Part shown: positions 7,657-15,548 of the stretch, piece after piece
Layout of the letters: the number at the start of each line of letters is the position of its first letter
Position numbering within the stretch: position 1 is the stretch's first letter
DNA from: Parvicella sp041583015
GTDB lineage: Bacteria > Bacteroidota > Bacteroidia > Flavobacteriales_D > Parvicellaceae
Assembly: GCA_041583015.1 (NCBI GenBank)
Contig: JBFHGR010000025.1
Location: 1-34,467, forward strand
Direction of reading: 5' to 3'
DNA: 34,467 nucleotides
The notes under the pieces: model-generated
Seen by the model: the letters and a program-made list of their open reading frames with translations, nothing else
What the model was told of the DNA's origin: nothing
Databases searched by the model: none
Program-made: the position numbers and the translations under genes

Positions 7657-7664
7657 CAAAGTTA
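7657..7664 (-). promoter_or_regulatory. Candidate -7 element for the membrane-protein gene, abutting the ahcY terminator
   Basis: Minus strand TAACTTTG is a perfect TAnnTTTG match. Transcription would begin about 6 bases further on, inside the 5' arm of the terminator hairpin, so transcripts from this promoter could not form the complete stem. No good -33 element is seen, which lowers confidence. Confidence 0.35.
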
Positions 7665-7681
7665 TAAATATTTATTTCAGA

Positions 7682-8995
7682 TTAATATCTGTAATGTTCA
7701 GGTTTGTATGGTCCCTCAACTTCAACACCGATATAAGCGGCTTGTTCTTTAGAAAGTTCTTCTAATTCAACACCAATTTTAGCCAAGTGAAGTTTTGCAA
7801 CTTTTTCATCTAAATGCTTAGGAAGCATATAAACTTTATTTTCGTATGCATCAGAATTAGTCCATAATTCAATTTGAGCTAAAGTTTGATTAGTGAATGA
7901 GTTACTCATCACAAATGAAGGGTGACCAGTAGCACATCCAAGATTTACTAATCTTCCTTCGGCTAGTAAGATAATATCTTTGCCGTTTACATCATACATA
8001 TCAACTTGAGGTTTGATAGTAACTTTTGAGGCACCATATTTGTTATTCAAGTAAGGTACGTCAATTTCATTATCAAAGTGTCCAATGTTACAAACGATAG
8101 TTTTGTCTTTCATCATTTCAAAGTGACGACCTTTTACAATGTCCTTGTTTCCTGTAGTTGTAACTACGATGTCAGCTTCAGCAACTGCATTGTCCATTTT
8201 CTTAACAGCAAATCCGTCCATAGCAGCTTGAAGTGCACATATTGGATCTATTTCTGTAACGATAACTCTAGCGCCTGCACCTCTTAAAGAAGCAGCAGAA
8301 CCTTTACCTACATCACCGTATCCTGCTACAACAGCAACTTTACCAGCGATCATAACGTCTGTAGCTCTTCTGATAGAATCTACTAATGATTCTTTACATC
8401 CGTATTTGTTATCAAATTTAGATTTAGTAACAGAGTCATTCACATTGATAGCTGGCATAACCAAAGTACCATTCTTAACTCTTTCATATAGTCTGTGAAC
8501 ACCAGTTGTAGTTTCTTCAGACAATCCTTTAATGTTTTTTGTCAATTCTGGAAACTTGTCAAAAACCATATTAGTTAAATCTCCACCATCATCCAAAATC
8601 ATGTTTAGAGGTTTACCATCTTTAAAATTGTTCAAAGTTTGTTCGATACACCACTCAAACTCTTCTTCATTCATACCTTTCCAAGCATAAACAGGGACAC
8701 CTGTAGCAGCAATTGCAGCAGCAGCGTGATCTTGAGTTGAGAAAATATTACATGATGACCAAGTAACATCTGCTCCTAATTCTACTAATGTTTCGATTAG
8801 CACTGCAGTTTGGATTGTCATGTGAAGACATCCTGCAATATTAGCACCTGCTAAAGGTTTTGAAGTTCCAAACTCCTCTCTTAAAGCCATTAATCCTGGC
8901 ATCTCAGCCTCTGCTAATCTAATTTCTTTTCTACCCCAATCAGCAAGACTAATGTCTTTTACTTTGTATGGAAGTTTTTCTGTCATTGTACTCAT
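7682..8995 (-). CDS. ahcY: S-adenosylhomocysteinase (adenosylhomocysteine hydrolase)
   Basis: The 437-residue product reversibly splits S-adenosylhomocysteine to adenosine and homocysteine in the cytoplasm, relieving product inhibition of methyltransferases in the activated methyl cycle. Hallmarks are HMT (58-60), STQDHAAAA (86-94), LDDGGD (134-139), SEETTTGVHRL (159-169), NDSVTKSKFDN (186-196), and the NAD-binding GYGDVGKG (225-232). The conserved C-terminus PYKPEHYRY contributes to the neighbouring subunit's cofactor site. NAD+ stays bound, and the enzyme is normally a tetramer. The length is typical for the bacterial form without large insertions. ATG 8995 is used here; ATG 8986 is an equally possible start three codons later. 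It has its own promoter and a strong terminator, so it is essentially monocistronic. No SAH riboswitch fits in the roughly 35-base leader. Confidence 0.97.
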   Translation of the reverse strand: MSTMTEKLPYKVKDISLADWGRKEIRLAEAEMPGLMALREEFGTSKPLAGANIAGCLHMTIQTAVLIETLVELGADVTWSSCNIFSTQDHAAAAIAATGVPVYAWKGMNEEEFEWCIEQTLNNFKDGKPLNMILDDGGDLTNMVFDKFPELTKNIKGLSEETTTGVHRLYERVKNGTLVMPAINVNDSVTKSKFDNKYGCKESLVDSIRRATDVMIAGKVAVVAGYGDVGKGSAASLRGAGARVIVTEIDPICALQAAMDGFAVKKMDNAVAEADIVVTTTGNKDIVKGRHFEMMKDKTIVCNIGHFDNEIDVPYLNNKYGASKVTIKPQVDMYDVNGKDIILLAEGRLVNLGCATGHPSFVMSNSFTNQTLAQIELWTNSDAYENKVYMLPKHLDEKVAKLHLAKIGVELEELSKEQAAYIGVEVEGPYKPEHYRY

Positions 8996-9034
8996 TATTT
9001 ATTGAATATTAAATGTTTAGTCCTTTTCGGACAG

Positions 9035-9066
9035 CAAAGGTAAAGCAACTTTACTTCAATTGCAAA
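9035..9066 (-). promoter_or_regulatory. ahcY promoter
   Basis: Minus strand TTTG (9066-9063), a 20-bp spacer and TACCTTTG (9042-9035) match the Bacteroidota consensus exactly in the -7 box. The leader would be about 35 bases and begins near a small GTCC/GGAC hairpin (9020-9032). Confidence 0.7.
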
Positions 9067-9099
9067 AAAGAACTTAGACTTAATGGATATATCAGAGAA

Positions 9100-10131
9100 T
9101 TAATCTGTTCCTGACATAATATCCGAAACAATTTTGGTGCTTGGAAATTGCTCGAAAATAATTTTTAGAAAAACCGTAATCGGAATGCACATGATCATGC
9201 CTGGAATACCCCAAATAAAACCCCACAACATCAATGCTACTAATACTGTTATGATGTTTATGGAGAATGATTTACCCATGAATATAGGCTCTAAAATGGA
9301 GCCAAATAAAACTTGCACGGAGGTTACTGACAAAAAGAAAAATAACATCATATTCGCTGATTCCATTTCTACGGTTGCAAATAGTGAAACAACAATAACA
9401 GCAATGAATGAACCTACCATCTGAACAAAGTTTATTAAGAAAGCAAACAATCCCCAGAAGATGGGAAAACTAACATCAAAGGCTAAGCAAAATAAACCAG
9501 TCCCGATACCCGTGAAAAGACTCATTAATACTTTTACCTTAATAAATTTGACTAAGTCTTTTTCTATTCTTCTAAATGTTTTAACAGAACTATGTTTGGG
9601 TTTAAGAAAAGTATTATTTAAAACTTTTTCCACATTTATTGATTCTGCAAGCCATAAAACAACAAAGAAAACCATCATTAAAAGAGATGTTAATGTTCTG
9701 CCTACTCCTCCAAAAATGGCAGTCATACCGCTTGTAGAACCTAAGTTTTTCAATTTGTTGGTAAGATAGTTTTCGTCTGTAGCATCGGCTACACCGTAGT
9801 CTTCTTTTAAAGAGACAAGTAAAGCATCCAATTTTTGGGTAGCTTGCGTTAGAAAGGCGCCTTTGTTGGCTACTATTTCGCTGCTGGATAATTTTACAAT
9901 TTGAAATGCTCCAAAAAAGAAAACGATAATAATGCCTATTACTATCATAATACTAACAGCGTTAGAAATGTTTTTCCTTTTAAGTCTTCTCATTAAAGGA
10001 AGAAACATTAAGGCTATAAACATTGATGCAACTAACGGAATAAAAATAAAAGACATGACTTTAAGAAGATAAAAAATCAAGGGAATCACGATTACCAAGA
10101 GTAATTTATTTGTCATTGTTAGGTCTTTCAT
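9100..10131 (-). CDS. AI-2E family transporter (PerM/YdiK-like membrane protein)
   Basis: The 343-residue product is a polytopic inner-membrane protein of the AI-2E exporter family. It opens with hydrophobic segments LLLVIVIPLIFYLLKVMSFI and FIPLVASMFIALMFLPLMRRLKRK. A periplasmic helical stretch follows (ATQKLDALLVSLKEDYG). The family C-terminal half holds MSLFTGIGTGLFCLAFDVSFPIFWGLFAFLINFVQMVGSF, then the signature ILEPIFMGKSFSINIITVLVALMLWGFIWGIPGMIMCIPI. Members include TqsA, PerM and Na+/H+-antiporter-like proteins, so quorum-signal transport is not implied. The frame extends to a TTG at 10212, but a promoter-like TAACTTTG lies inside that extension at 10156-10163. ATG 10131 is therefore the better start. 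It is probably transcribed alone. Confidence 0.88.
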   Translation of the reverse strand: MKDLTMTNKLLLVIVIPLIFYLLKVMSFIFIPLVASMFIALMFLPLMRRLKRKNISNAVSIMIVIGIIIVFFFGAFQIVKLSSSEIVANKGAFLTQATQKLDALLVSLKEDYGVADATDENYLTNKLKNLGSTSGMTAIFGGVGRTLTSLLMMVFFVVLWLAESINVEKVLNNTFLKPKHSSVKTFRRIEKDLVKFIKVKVLMSLFTGIGTGLFCLAFDVSFPIFWGLFAFLINFVQMVGSFIAVIVVSLFATVEMESANMMLFFFLSVTSVQVLFGSILEPIFMGKSFSINIITVLVALMLWGFIWGIPGMIMCIPITVFLKIIFEQFPSTKIVSDIMSGTD

Positions 10132-10155
10132 AGGTTGATTTTTTTTTAAGAGTAT

Positions 10156-10188
10156 CAAAGTTAATTTATTTTGGTACTTATTAGTAAA
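10156..10188 (-). promoter_or_regulatory. Promoter of the AI-2E family gene
   Basis: Minus strand TTTA (10188-10185), a 21-bp spacer and TAACTTTG (10163-10156). The -7 box is perfect and the -33 box is imperfect. The implied leader to ATG 10131 is about 17 bases. The element decides the start codon of the transporter. Confidence 0.5.
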
Positions 10189-10221
10189 CCATACTATTTT
10201 TATTTTCTTCAAAAAGCATAA

Positions 10222-10440
10222 AATTATGCCATTGATTCTACCGCTTCTAAGGAGGATGTCTTTTTTAATTTTGTTGATGTTAATGGAGTTGTTTATTCGT
10301 CCAACTCTTCTTCTCAGACTGGAAGTAATTTTGAAATTTTAGATGTGAAAGATGTTTCTACTAAAGGTAGTCAGATATTGAAAGTGCTTGCGGTTTTCAA
10401 TGTGAAAATGTATAACGAATCTGATATAACCGATGTAATC
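10222..10440 (+). pseudogene. Remnant of a plus-strand gene, truncated at both ends
   Basis: An open plus-strand frame follows an in-frame stop at 10219-10221 and encodes about 73 residues with native-looking composition and codon use. Examples are DSTASKEDVFFNFVDVNG, then NFEILDVKDVSTKG and ILKVLAVFNVKMYNESD. The alternation of NG turns and beta strands resembles secreted lipoprotein-type Bacteroidota beta-sandwich proteins. There is no ATG start, signal peptide or promoter at its left end. On the right it runs straight into the antisense of the photolyase C-terminus, where the protein-like character ends. I read it as a piece left by deletion or rearrangement between the transporter and photolyase genes. 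It accounts for most of the 307-bp gap between them. A short real gene with an unusual start is less likely. Confidence 0.45.
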
Positions 10441-11752
10441 AAATTTCATTGGATAATGTTTTCTTGTATGTATCAATTGCTAATTGCCTTGCTGCCTTAT
10501 GCTCCACAATTGGTTTTGGGTATTTAGTGGATTGATATTCTGGCACCCACCGTTTAATGTAAGTCTCATTTTTATCAAATCTCTCTGTCTGAAGATAAGG
10601 ATTAAAAATTCTAAAATACGGAGCGGCATCACAGCCTGAACTTGCAGCCCATTGCCATCCGCCAACATTGCTCGCCAAATCAAAGTCTAATAATTTTTCT
10701 GCAAAATATCTTTCTCCCCATCGCCAATCAATGAGAAGGTGCTTGGTTAAAAAACTTGCGGTTATCATTCTTACCCTGTTGTGCATGAATCCTGTAGCGT
10801 TTAATTCTCGCATTCCTGCATCTACTATTGGGTAGCCTGTTTCCCCTTTGCACCATTTGTCAAAATGGTCCTCATTATTAGACCATGGAATAAAATCATA
10901 TTTTGGTTTGAAAGACTGGTCTACTGTATGGGGAAAGTGATAAAGAATACTTTGGTAGAAGTCTCGCCAAATGAGTTCATTCAGCCAGGTGTCACCATGT
11001 TTTAATGCTAATTGGACCATTTTTCGGATGCTTAAAGTACCAAAGCGCAACTGAATACTAATTTTGGAAGTGGCTGCTAATGCAGGGAAGTCTCTATTCT
11101 CTTTATAATTGGCTATTAAATCTTTACTTAAGTTATATTCCGGAACATTAATACTTGCAGGTTTAAAATTCATCAATTCCAAACTGATTAAACTTTCAGG
11201 TGCTGTTCTCTTAAGATTGGAAAAATACAATTCAGTAGGGTAGGATTGGGTATAGAAAGTGTTGAGTTTTTCTTTCCAAATTTTACTGTAAGGGGTGAAG
11301 ACTGTATATGGTTTGCCATCTTTTTTTAAAACTTCATTTCGGTCAAATATGACATGATCTTTTTTTAATACAAACTCGATGTTTTGAGATGATAAAAAGT
11401 TGAGTATTTCTTTATCTCTGGCAATAGTTGTTGGCTCATAATCTCTATTGGCATAGATATGAGTGATGTTTTTGTTTGCAATTAATTTAGTGATAATGTC
11501 TAAGGGTTTTCCATGATAAACTTTTAAGTCTGAATTTAACACTTGTAGTTCTGTTTTTATTTCTGATACGGTATCATGAATAAAAGTTACTCTTGCATCA
11601 CTTGCGTTGTCAAGTTTGTCAAGGATGGAAGTGTCAAAAATAAAGATAGGCTGAACATCGGAATGCTTTTTTAGAGCAAAGTAAAGTGCAGCATTGTCGT
11701 GAAGTCTTAAATCTCTACGAAACCAAAAAAGGACCATTGTAATTGTTTTCAT
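10439..11752 (-). CDS. phrB: Class I deoxyribodipyrimidine photolyase (cryptochrome/photolyase family)
   Basis: The 437-residue product repairs cyclobutane pyrimidine dimers using blue/near-UV light. It has an N-terminal alpha/beta antenna domain (FWFRRDLRLHDN, 9-20) and a C-terminal helical FAD domain with the block GETGYPIVDAGMRELN (303-318), then FMHNRVRMITASFL (322-335), DWRWGERYF (342-350) and GGWQWAASSGCDAAPYFRIFNP (364-385). The electron-relay tryptophans appear as Trp290, Trp343 and Trp366, Asn362 matches the FAD-N5 contact of the E. coli enzyme, and Trp262 matches the dimer-stacking residue. These favour a CPD photolyase over a cryptochrome, but a (6-4) or cryptochrome role cannot be excluded. 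It lies 26 bp downstream of the OmpA-family gene and its ATG is in the loop of a perfect hairpin. ATG 11737 (MVLFWFRR) is the alternative start, right after the hairpin. Confidence 0.94.
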   Translation of the reverse strand: MKTITMVLFWFRRDLRLHDNAALYFALKKHSDVQPIFIFDTSILDKLDNASDARVTFIHDTVSEIKTELQVLNSDLKVYHGKPLDIITKLIANKNITHIYANRDYEPTTIARDKEILNFLSSQNIEFVLKKDHVIFDRNEVLKKDGKPYTVFTPYSKIWKEKLNTFYTQSYPTELYFSNLKRTAPESLISLELMNFKPASINVPEYNLSKDLIANYKENRDFPALAATSKISIQLRFGTLSIRKMVQLALKHGDTWLNELIWRDFYQSILYHFPHTVDQSFKPKYDFIPWSNNEDHFDKWCKGETGYPIVDAGMRELNATGFMHNRVRMITASFLTKHLLIDWRWGERYFAEKLLDFDLASNVGGWQWAASSGCDAAPYFRIFNPYLQTERFDKNETYIKRWVPEYQSTKYPKPIVEHKAARQLAIDTYKKTLSNEI

Positions 11753-11765
11753 TCAAAACAATTAC
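11739..11765 (-). promoter_or_regulatory. Perfect 11-bp hairpin with the photolyase ATG in its loop
   Basis: GTAATTGTTTT (11739-11749) and AAAACAATTAC (11755-11765) are perfect inverted repeats around a 5-base loop. On the mRNA the loop is GAAUG and contains the annotated start codon. If the second ATG (11737) is used, the hairpin ends one base upstream of it. No T-tract follows, so it is not a normal terminator. A translational control element or a protein-binding dyad is likely. Confidence 0.6.
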
Positions 11766-11778
11766 TTCAAGAAAATGT

Positions 11779-13830
11779 TTATAAGATTTTGAAATCAGTA
11801 CGTCTATTCTTTGCTCTATTGGCATCAGAATCATTTTTTACCTTAGGTTTTGTTTCTCCATATCCTTTAAATTTCATTCGAGAAGCAGGGATGCCATTTT
11901 GAGCAAGATATTCAAAAACAGTAAAGGCTCTATCTTGAGATAGTGCTAAGTTTTCTGCATCACCACCTAAATCATCTGTATGACCTTGAATTTCAATAAT
12001 AATTTTAGGGTTGTCCTTAAGCCAACCGGCAAATCCTTTCAAAACTAATTCAGATTTTTTACTCAATTCACTACTATTTGTTTTGTAGTAAATATCATTA
12101 ATAGTATGAGTGCTTCCTTTTTTGATACTTTTAATTTCGAGTTCTTCATCTTTGATGAAAGTTTCACTGGAAGATTCTTTAGCAATGAGTTTAGATTGAT
12201 AGGCTTTACCTTCTTTTTTTACTTCAAGTAAAGCATCTTGTTTTCCGTCTCCAATGTTGGCAACAGCGACATATGATCCATTGTTCTGGATTTTAATTTC
12301 TTGCTTTTGAGTTGTCCCATCTTCAAATCTAACTTCTAATTCCGCATCTTTAACATCGGCAATGTTTTCTGTTGAGATTTGCCCTTTCATTAATACAACT
12401 TTATCAGGTCTGGCTTCCTTAGGCATTAAGAAGTAGAAAATATCTTTTTTACCAATACCACCTTTTGTTTGGTCGGATGAAAAATAGCCGTAATTTCCAT
12501 CTGTACTTACTATTAAAGCTTCTTCGTCTCCGGGTGTATTAATAGGGTAACCAATATTTTTGGGTTTGGACCATTCTCCAGTTTTTTTGTCTTGTCTAGA
12601 ATAGAATATATCAAACCCTCCTGCACCCAATCTACCTGCTTGACTTTCCGAAACAAAATACAATGTTCTGCTGTCACAATGTAAATAAGGAGCTTTATCA
12701 CTTCCAGAAGAATTAATAACTGGTCCCATGTTTTTAGCAGGTCCCCAATTTCCGTCTTCATCTCGTTCGGAATAGTATAAGTCCATCAAACCATATCCTC
12801 CTTGTCTAGCACTTGCAAAATACAAAGTGTTTCCATCTGCACTCAATGAAGGTTGTGCTTCCCATGTTTTAGTGCCATTGATATTTGGTCCAAGATTCTC
12901 TAGTTCGGACCATATATATTTTTTCTTTTCATTGATTGTTTGAATTTCGTATTTGGTCACAAATAAATCACAATTCCAGTAATCTGCTTCTTTAGAACAT
13001 GCGCAGATATACATTTCTTTATTATCTATTGAAATAGATGCTCCTCCATATTTTGGACCAAGATTGAACGGTGCTGCTAATTTTTCACCAGACGAAAAAT
13101 CTGATTTAGCATTGTCTCTTGTACTTTGAGAAAATTCTTGAATGGTTTGTGTCATGATGTCACCTTTTCCTTTGTATTCATATTCTCTGGTGTAGAATAT
13201 TAATTCATTATCAGGAGAGATAATGGGAAGGTATTCATCTTTGTCTGCAGAAGATACATTTTTAACTAAAACTGGGTTAAAAGAAACTTTATCTTTTGTA
13301 AAATAATTACAATAAAAATCAGCCTCGTCTATTACTTCTTTTACATCTGTAATTTGTTGATCATATTTTCTACTGAATTTTTTTTCGTCATCCGATTTAA
13401 ATGCTAAGAATTTTTTAAAATATTTTAATGCATCGCAATCATTTTGCTCTGAGTAGAAAATTAAACCTAAGTTGTAATAAACATCTGCATGATAATCTGG
13501 GCAAGTTTCACTTAACATTAAGTAGTACTTTTTTGGAATCTCATAAGAGTTGCCATTCATTTTGGCGCGTCTAAAAGTTTCATCTGCCATATTCCACATA
13601 CATGGAGCACAGTCTTCATTTTCTTCTAGGATGTTTTTAAGTGCAGTGATTCTTTTGACGTAATCGTTCTTTTTTTTATCATTGGCAATTTCCCATAATT
13701 TAGCCAGTTTTTTATCTGTGGGAGGAACGCAATTGGGATCTACTTCTTCATCGTCTTGACCAAACGTGTGGTATGGTAAAACAATAGTTGAAATGGAGAT
13801 AAGAAGAAGTAGCGTAAAAATATGTCTCAT
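11779..13830 (-). CDS. PorE-like OmpA-family protein: TPR, PD40 propeller, CRD-like and OmpA_C domains
   Basis: The 683-residue product has a Sec signal peptide (cleavage likely after TFGQ, about residue 25). A helical TPR-like region covers about 45-170. Five PD40/WD40-like blades cover about 185-470, for example YLPIISPDNELIFYTRE and QPSLSADGNTLYFASA. A carboxypeptidase-regulatory-like beta domain follows at about 475-560. The OmpA_C peptidoglycan-binding domain covers about 575-683, with GHTDDLGG (616-623), the LSQDRA helix and the terminal NRRTDFKIL. This domain order is that of PorE (PG1058), a T9SS-associated protein tethering the machine to peptidoglycan, but Bacteroidota carry several paralogues with this layout. 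PorE is a lipoprotein; no lipobox cysteine is visible here. The four T9SS cargo genes nearby make a T9SS role attractive. The photolyase gene follows by 26 bp. Confidence 0.88.
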   Translation of the reverse strand: MRHIFTLLLLISISTIVLPYHTFGQDDEEVDPNCVPPTDKKLAKLWEIANDKKKNDYVKRITALKNILEENEDCAPCMWNMADETFRRAKMNGNSYEIPKKYYLMLSETCPDYHADVYYNLGLIFYSEQNDCDALKYFKKFLAFKSDDEKKFSRKYDQQITDVKEVIDEADFYCNYFTKDKVSFNPVLVKNVSSADKDEYLPIISPDNELIFYTREYEYKGKGDIMTQTIQEFSQSTRDNAKSDFSSGEKLAAPFNLGPKYGGASISIDNKEMYICACSKEADYWNCDLFVTKYEIQTINEKKKYIWSELENLGPNINGTKTWEAQPSLSADGNTLYFASARQGGYGLMDLYYSERDEDGNWGPAKNMGPVINSSGSDKAPYLHCDSRTLYFVSESQAGRLGAGGFDIFYSRQDKKTGEWSKPKNIGYPINTPGDEEALIVSTDGNYGYFSSDQTKGGIGKKDIFYFLMPKEARPDKVVLMKGQISTENIADVKDAELEVRFEDGTTQKQEIKIQNNGSYVAVANIGDGKQDALLEVKKEGKAYQSKLIAKESSSETFIKDEELEIKSIKKGSTHTINDIYYKTNSSELSKKSELVLKGFAGWLKDNPKIIIEIQGHTDDLGGDAENLALSQDRAFTVFEYLAQNGIPASRMKFKGYGETKPKVKNDSDANRAKNRRTDFKIL

Positions 13831-13966
13831 ATAATTTTCAATCTTGAATTAATGTGTTACACACAAGAACCCTACCATACGGATTTACTATGTGTGGGTT
13901 TCGATTTTAGTTATATAATTGTAAATAAACCAATTGTTACATAAAGATTGTACTTACCCTGTGATT

Positions 13967-15445
13967 TCAGTCCAAGTTTGAGTCATCTACTTGACTTACT
14001 CTTTCTAAGTTTGATTCTGGAGTTATGTTAAGTTCGTTCTCAGAACTTGCAATAACCGTAGCGACCGTAGCGTCACCAGTAACGTTTACCACAGTTCTAC
14101 ACATGTCTAGAATTCTATCAACCGCGAAAATCATAACCACCCATTCTGCATTTAATCCAACGCTTGTCAAGACAATCATTAACATTACTAATCCTGCACT
14201 TGGTACCGCAGCAGAACCAATAGATGCCATAATGGCCAACAACATAATTTCCATCTGAGCACCAAAACTCAACTCTATCAAATGAATTTGGGCCAAGAAA
14301 ATGGCGGCAACAGCTTGGTATAAACTTGTCCCATCCATATTTACAGTTGCGCCAATTGGAAGAACAAAACTTGTTACTTCTTTTGAAACACCAATTCTAT
14401 CTCTTACACATTCAATGGTTACAGGTAACGTAGCAGCACTTGAACTTGTTGAAAATGCCAAGAACTGCGCTGGGCTTATTCTTTTGAAGAAACTTCCGTA
14501 TGACATTGGATTTCCATTCTTTTTGGTTACCAATAACATAATTGAAGGATAAATCACAAAAATCATCAATCCTAGGCCAACTAGAACTACTGCGCTATAC
14601 CCTAATAGTGAGGATAATGTTTCCCATAGTTTAATTGGGTCATCTTTGGCCAATTCCGAGAAATTACCTGCTAACAAGGCAAAGACAAAATATGGGGATG
14701 CTTGCATGATAATGTCCACCATTTTCAGAAAAACATCATTAATACCGCCTATCATATTATTTACAGGTTGAGAAGAAATGGGAGGAATCATTAGTAATGA
14801 AATACCGAAAAGTACACCAAAGAAAATAATTTGAAGCATGTTCTTTGTGTCTGTCAAAGCTCCAAATATATTGGTTGGGACTACGTCAACTAAAAATTGA
14901 AGTGGTCTTTCATCCTTTTGCTGAGCTAGCGTTGATTTTTTCTTTTGAAGGCTTGCATCTTTAGCATTGCTTTCTTTGTCTTTTTGATAGTTTTCTTTTG
15001 CAAGTATAACTTGATTTGCATACTCAGGATTGGTCAGAAACGATTTGTTATCTACCAAAGGTGTTTCTGTTTCGAGCGCCCATAACTCGTATTTAATCCT
15101 ATTTTCTACTAATTGTTCTTGAGGTAATGCCCTGCCAGGCTTAATTACGTTTACTAAAGTAAGACCTAATCCTACTGCAAAAATTGTCGTTACAAGGTAT
15201 ACTCCCAAAGTTTTGAACCCAACTTTACCTAACTTGGTAATGTCTTTTAAATCTGCCACACCTTTAATGATAGAAAACAATACAAGAGGTACTGCAATCA
15301 TCTTCAAAAGGTTTATGAAAATCTTCCCAAAAGGATCAATCCAATTTAGTGTAAACTCAGACCAACCAGCAAAACTTGAGATGGTAGCCCAAATGATTCC
15401 TAGTAATAGTCCAATGATGATTTTCCAATGTAAAGCCAGTTTCAT
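13967..15445 (-). CDS. DAACS-family dicarboxylate/amino acid:cation symporter (GltP/DctA-like)
   Basis: The 492-residue product imports acidic amino acids or C4-dicarboxylates with Na+ or H+ across the inner membrane. The family core is intact: a serine-rich hairpin STSSSAATLP, NMDGTSLYQ in TM7, a second hairpin AAVPSAGLVMLMIVL, and TM8 with DRILDMCRTVVNVTGD. The Asp-Arg-Thr-Asn pattern there (D447, R450, T451, N454) matches the substrate site of GltPh, where Arg397 pairs with a side-chain carboxylate. An aspartate/glutamate-like substrate therefore fits. A charged, lysine-rich insertion of about 70 residues (114-182) separates TM3 and TM4, which is longer than in E. coli GltP. The frame opens at TTG 15454, but ATG 15445 (MKLALHWK) gives the usual family N-terminus and is preferred. 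It lies 136 bp upstream of the OmpA-family gene on the same strand. Confidence 0.93.
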   Translation of the reverse strand: MKLALHWKIIIGLLLGIIWATISSFAGWSEFTLNWIDPFGKIFINLLKMIAVPLVLFSIIKGVADLKDITKLGKVGFKTLGVYLVTTIFAVGLGLTLVNVIKPGRALPQEQLVENRIKYELWALETETPLVDNKSFLTNPEYANQVILAKENYQKDKESNAKDASLQKKKSTLAQQKDERPLQFLVDVVPTNIFGALTDTKNMLQIIFFGVLFGISLLMIPPISSQPVNNMIGGINDVFLKMVDIIMQASPYFVFALLAGNFSELAKDDPIKLWETLSSLLGYSAVVLVGLGLMIFVIYPSIMLLVTKKNGNPMSYGSFFKRISPAQFLAFSTSSSAATLPVTIECVRDRIGVSKEVTSFVLPIGATVNMDGTSLYQAVAAIFLAQIHLIELSFGAQMEIMLLAIMASIGSAAVPSAGLVMLMIVLTSVGLNAEWVVMIFAVDRILDMCRTVVNVTGDATVATVIASSENELNITPESNLERVSQVDDSNLD

Positions 15446-15464
15446 ACGTGTCAATTTATACTTG

Positions 15465-15472
15465 CGAAACTA
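15465..15472 (-). promoter_or_regulatory. Weak candidate -7 element for the symporter gene
   Basis: Minus strand TAGTTTCG matches TAnnTTTG at 7 of 8 positions, 19 bp before ATG 15445. The -33 region falls towards the terminator hairpin and has no clear TTTG. It supports the ATG start over TTG 15454. Confidence 0.3.
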
Positions 15473-15488
15473 CTAAAAATAAAAGCAT

Positions 15489-15527
15489 AAAAAAAGCGAG
15501 TTGATTACAATAACCAACTCGCTTTTT
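15489..15527 (-). terminator. Strong terminator after the type B T9SS adhesin gene
   Basis: A 13-bp perfect stem (AAAAAGCGAGTTG with CAACTCGCTTTTT) closes an 11-base loop, with a seven-T tail on the minus strand. It lies 22 bp past the stop of the 1600-residue protein and insulates the symporter gene. Confidence 0.88.
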
Positions 15528-15548
15528 ACTTTGTATTAAATTATACTT

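Noticed and set aside
8996..9034. A possible SAH or SAM riboswitch in the ahcY leader
   Set aside because: The predicted leader is only about 35 bases and holds just a 4-bp hairpin (GTCC/GGAC), too small for any known class.
9100..10131. Quorum-sensing (AI-2) exporter
   Set aside because: The family name covers many permeases and cation antiporter-like proteins, and no luxS or AI-2 gene is visible. Only the family call is kept.
13831..13966. Promoter or operator in the 136-bp gap before the OmpA-family gene
   Set aside because: A short palindrome TGTGT-T-ACACA (13853-13863) is present, but no TAnnTTTG box or terminator was found. It is too short to call in AT-rich DNA.
15489..15527. Symporter-specific regulatory hairpin
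   Set aside because: It lies upstream of the predicted symporter -7 element and just after the adhesin stop, and has a T-tail in the right direction, so it fits a terminator.
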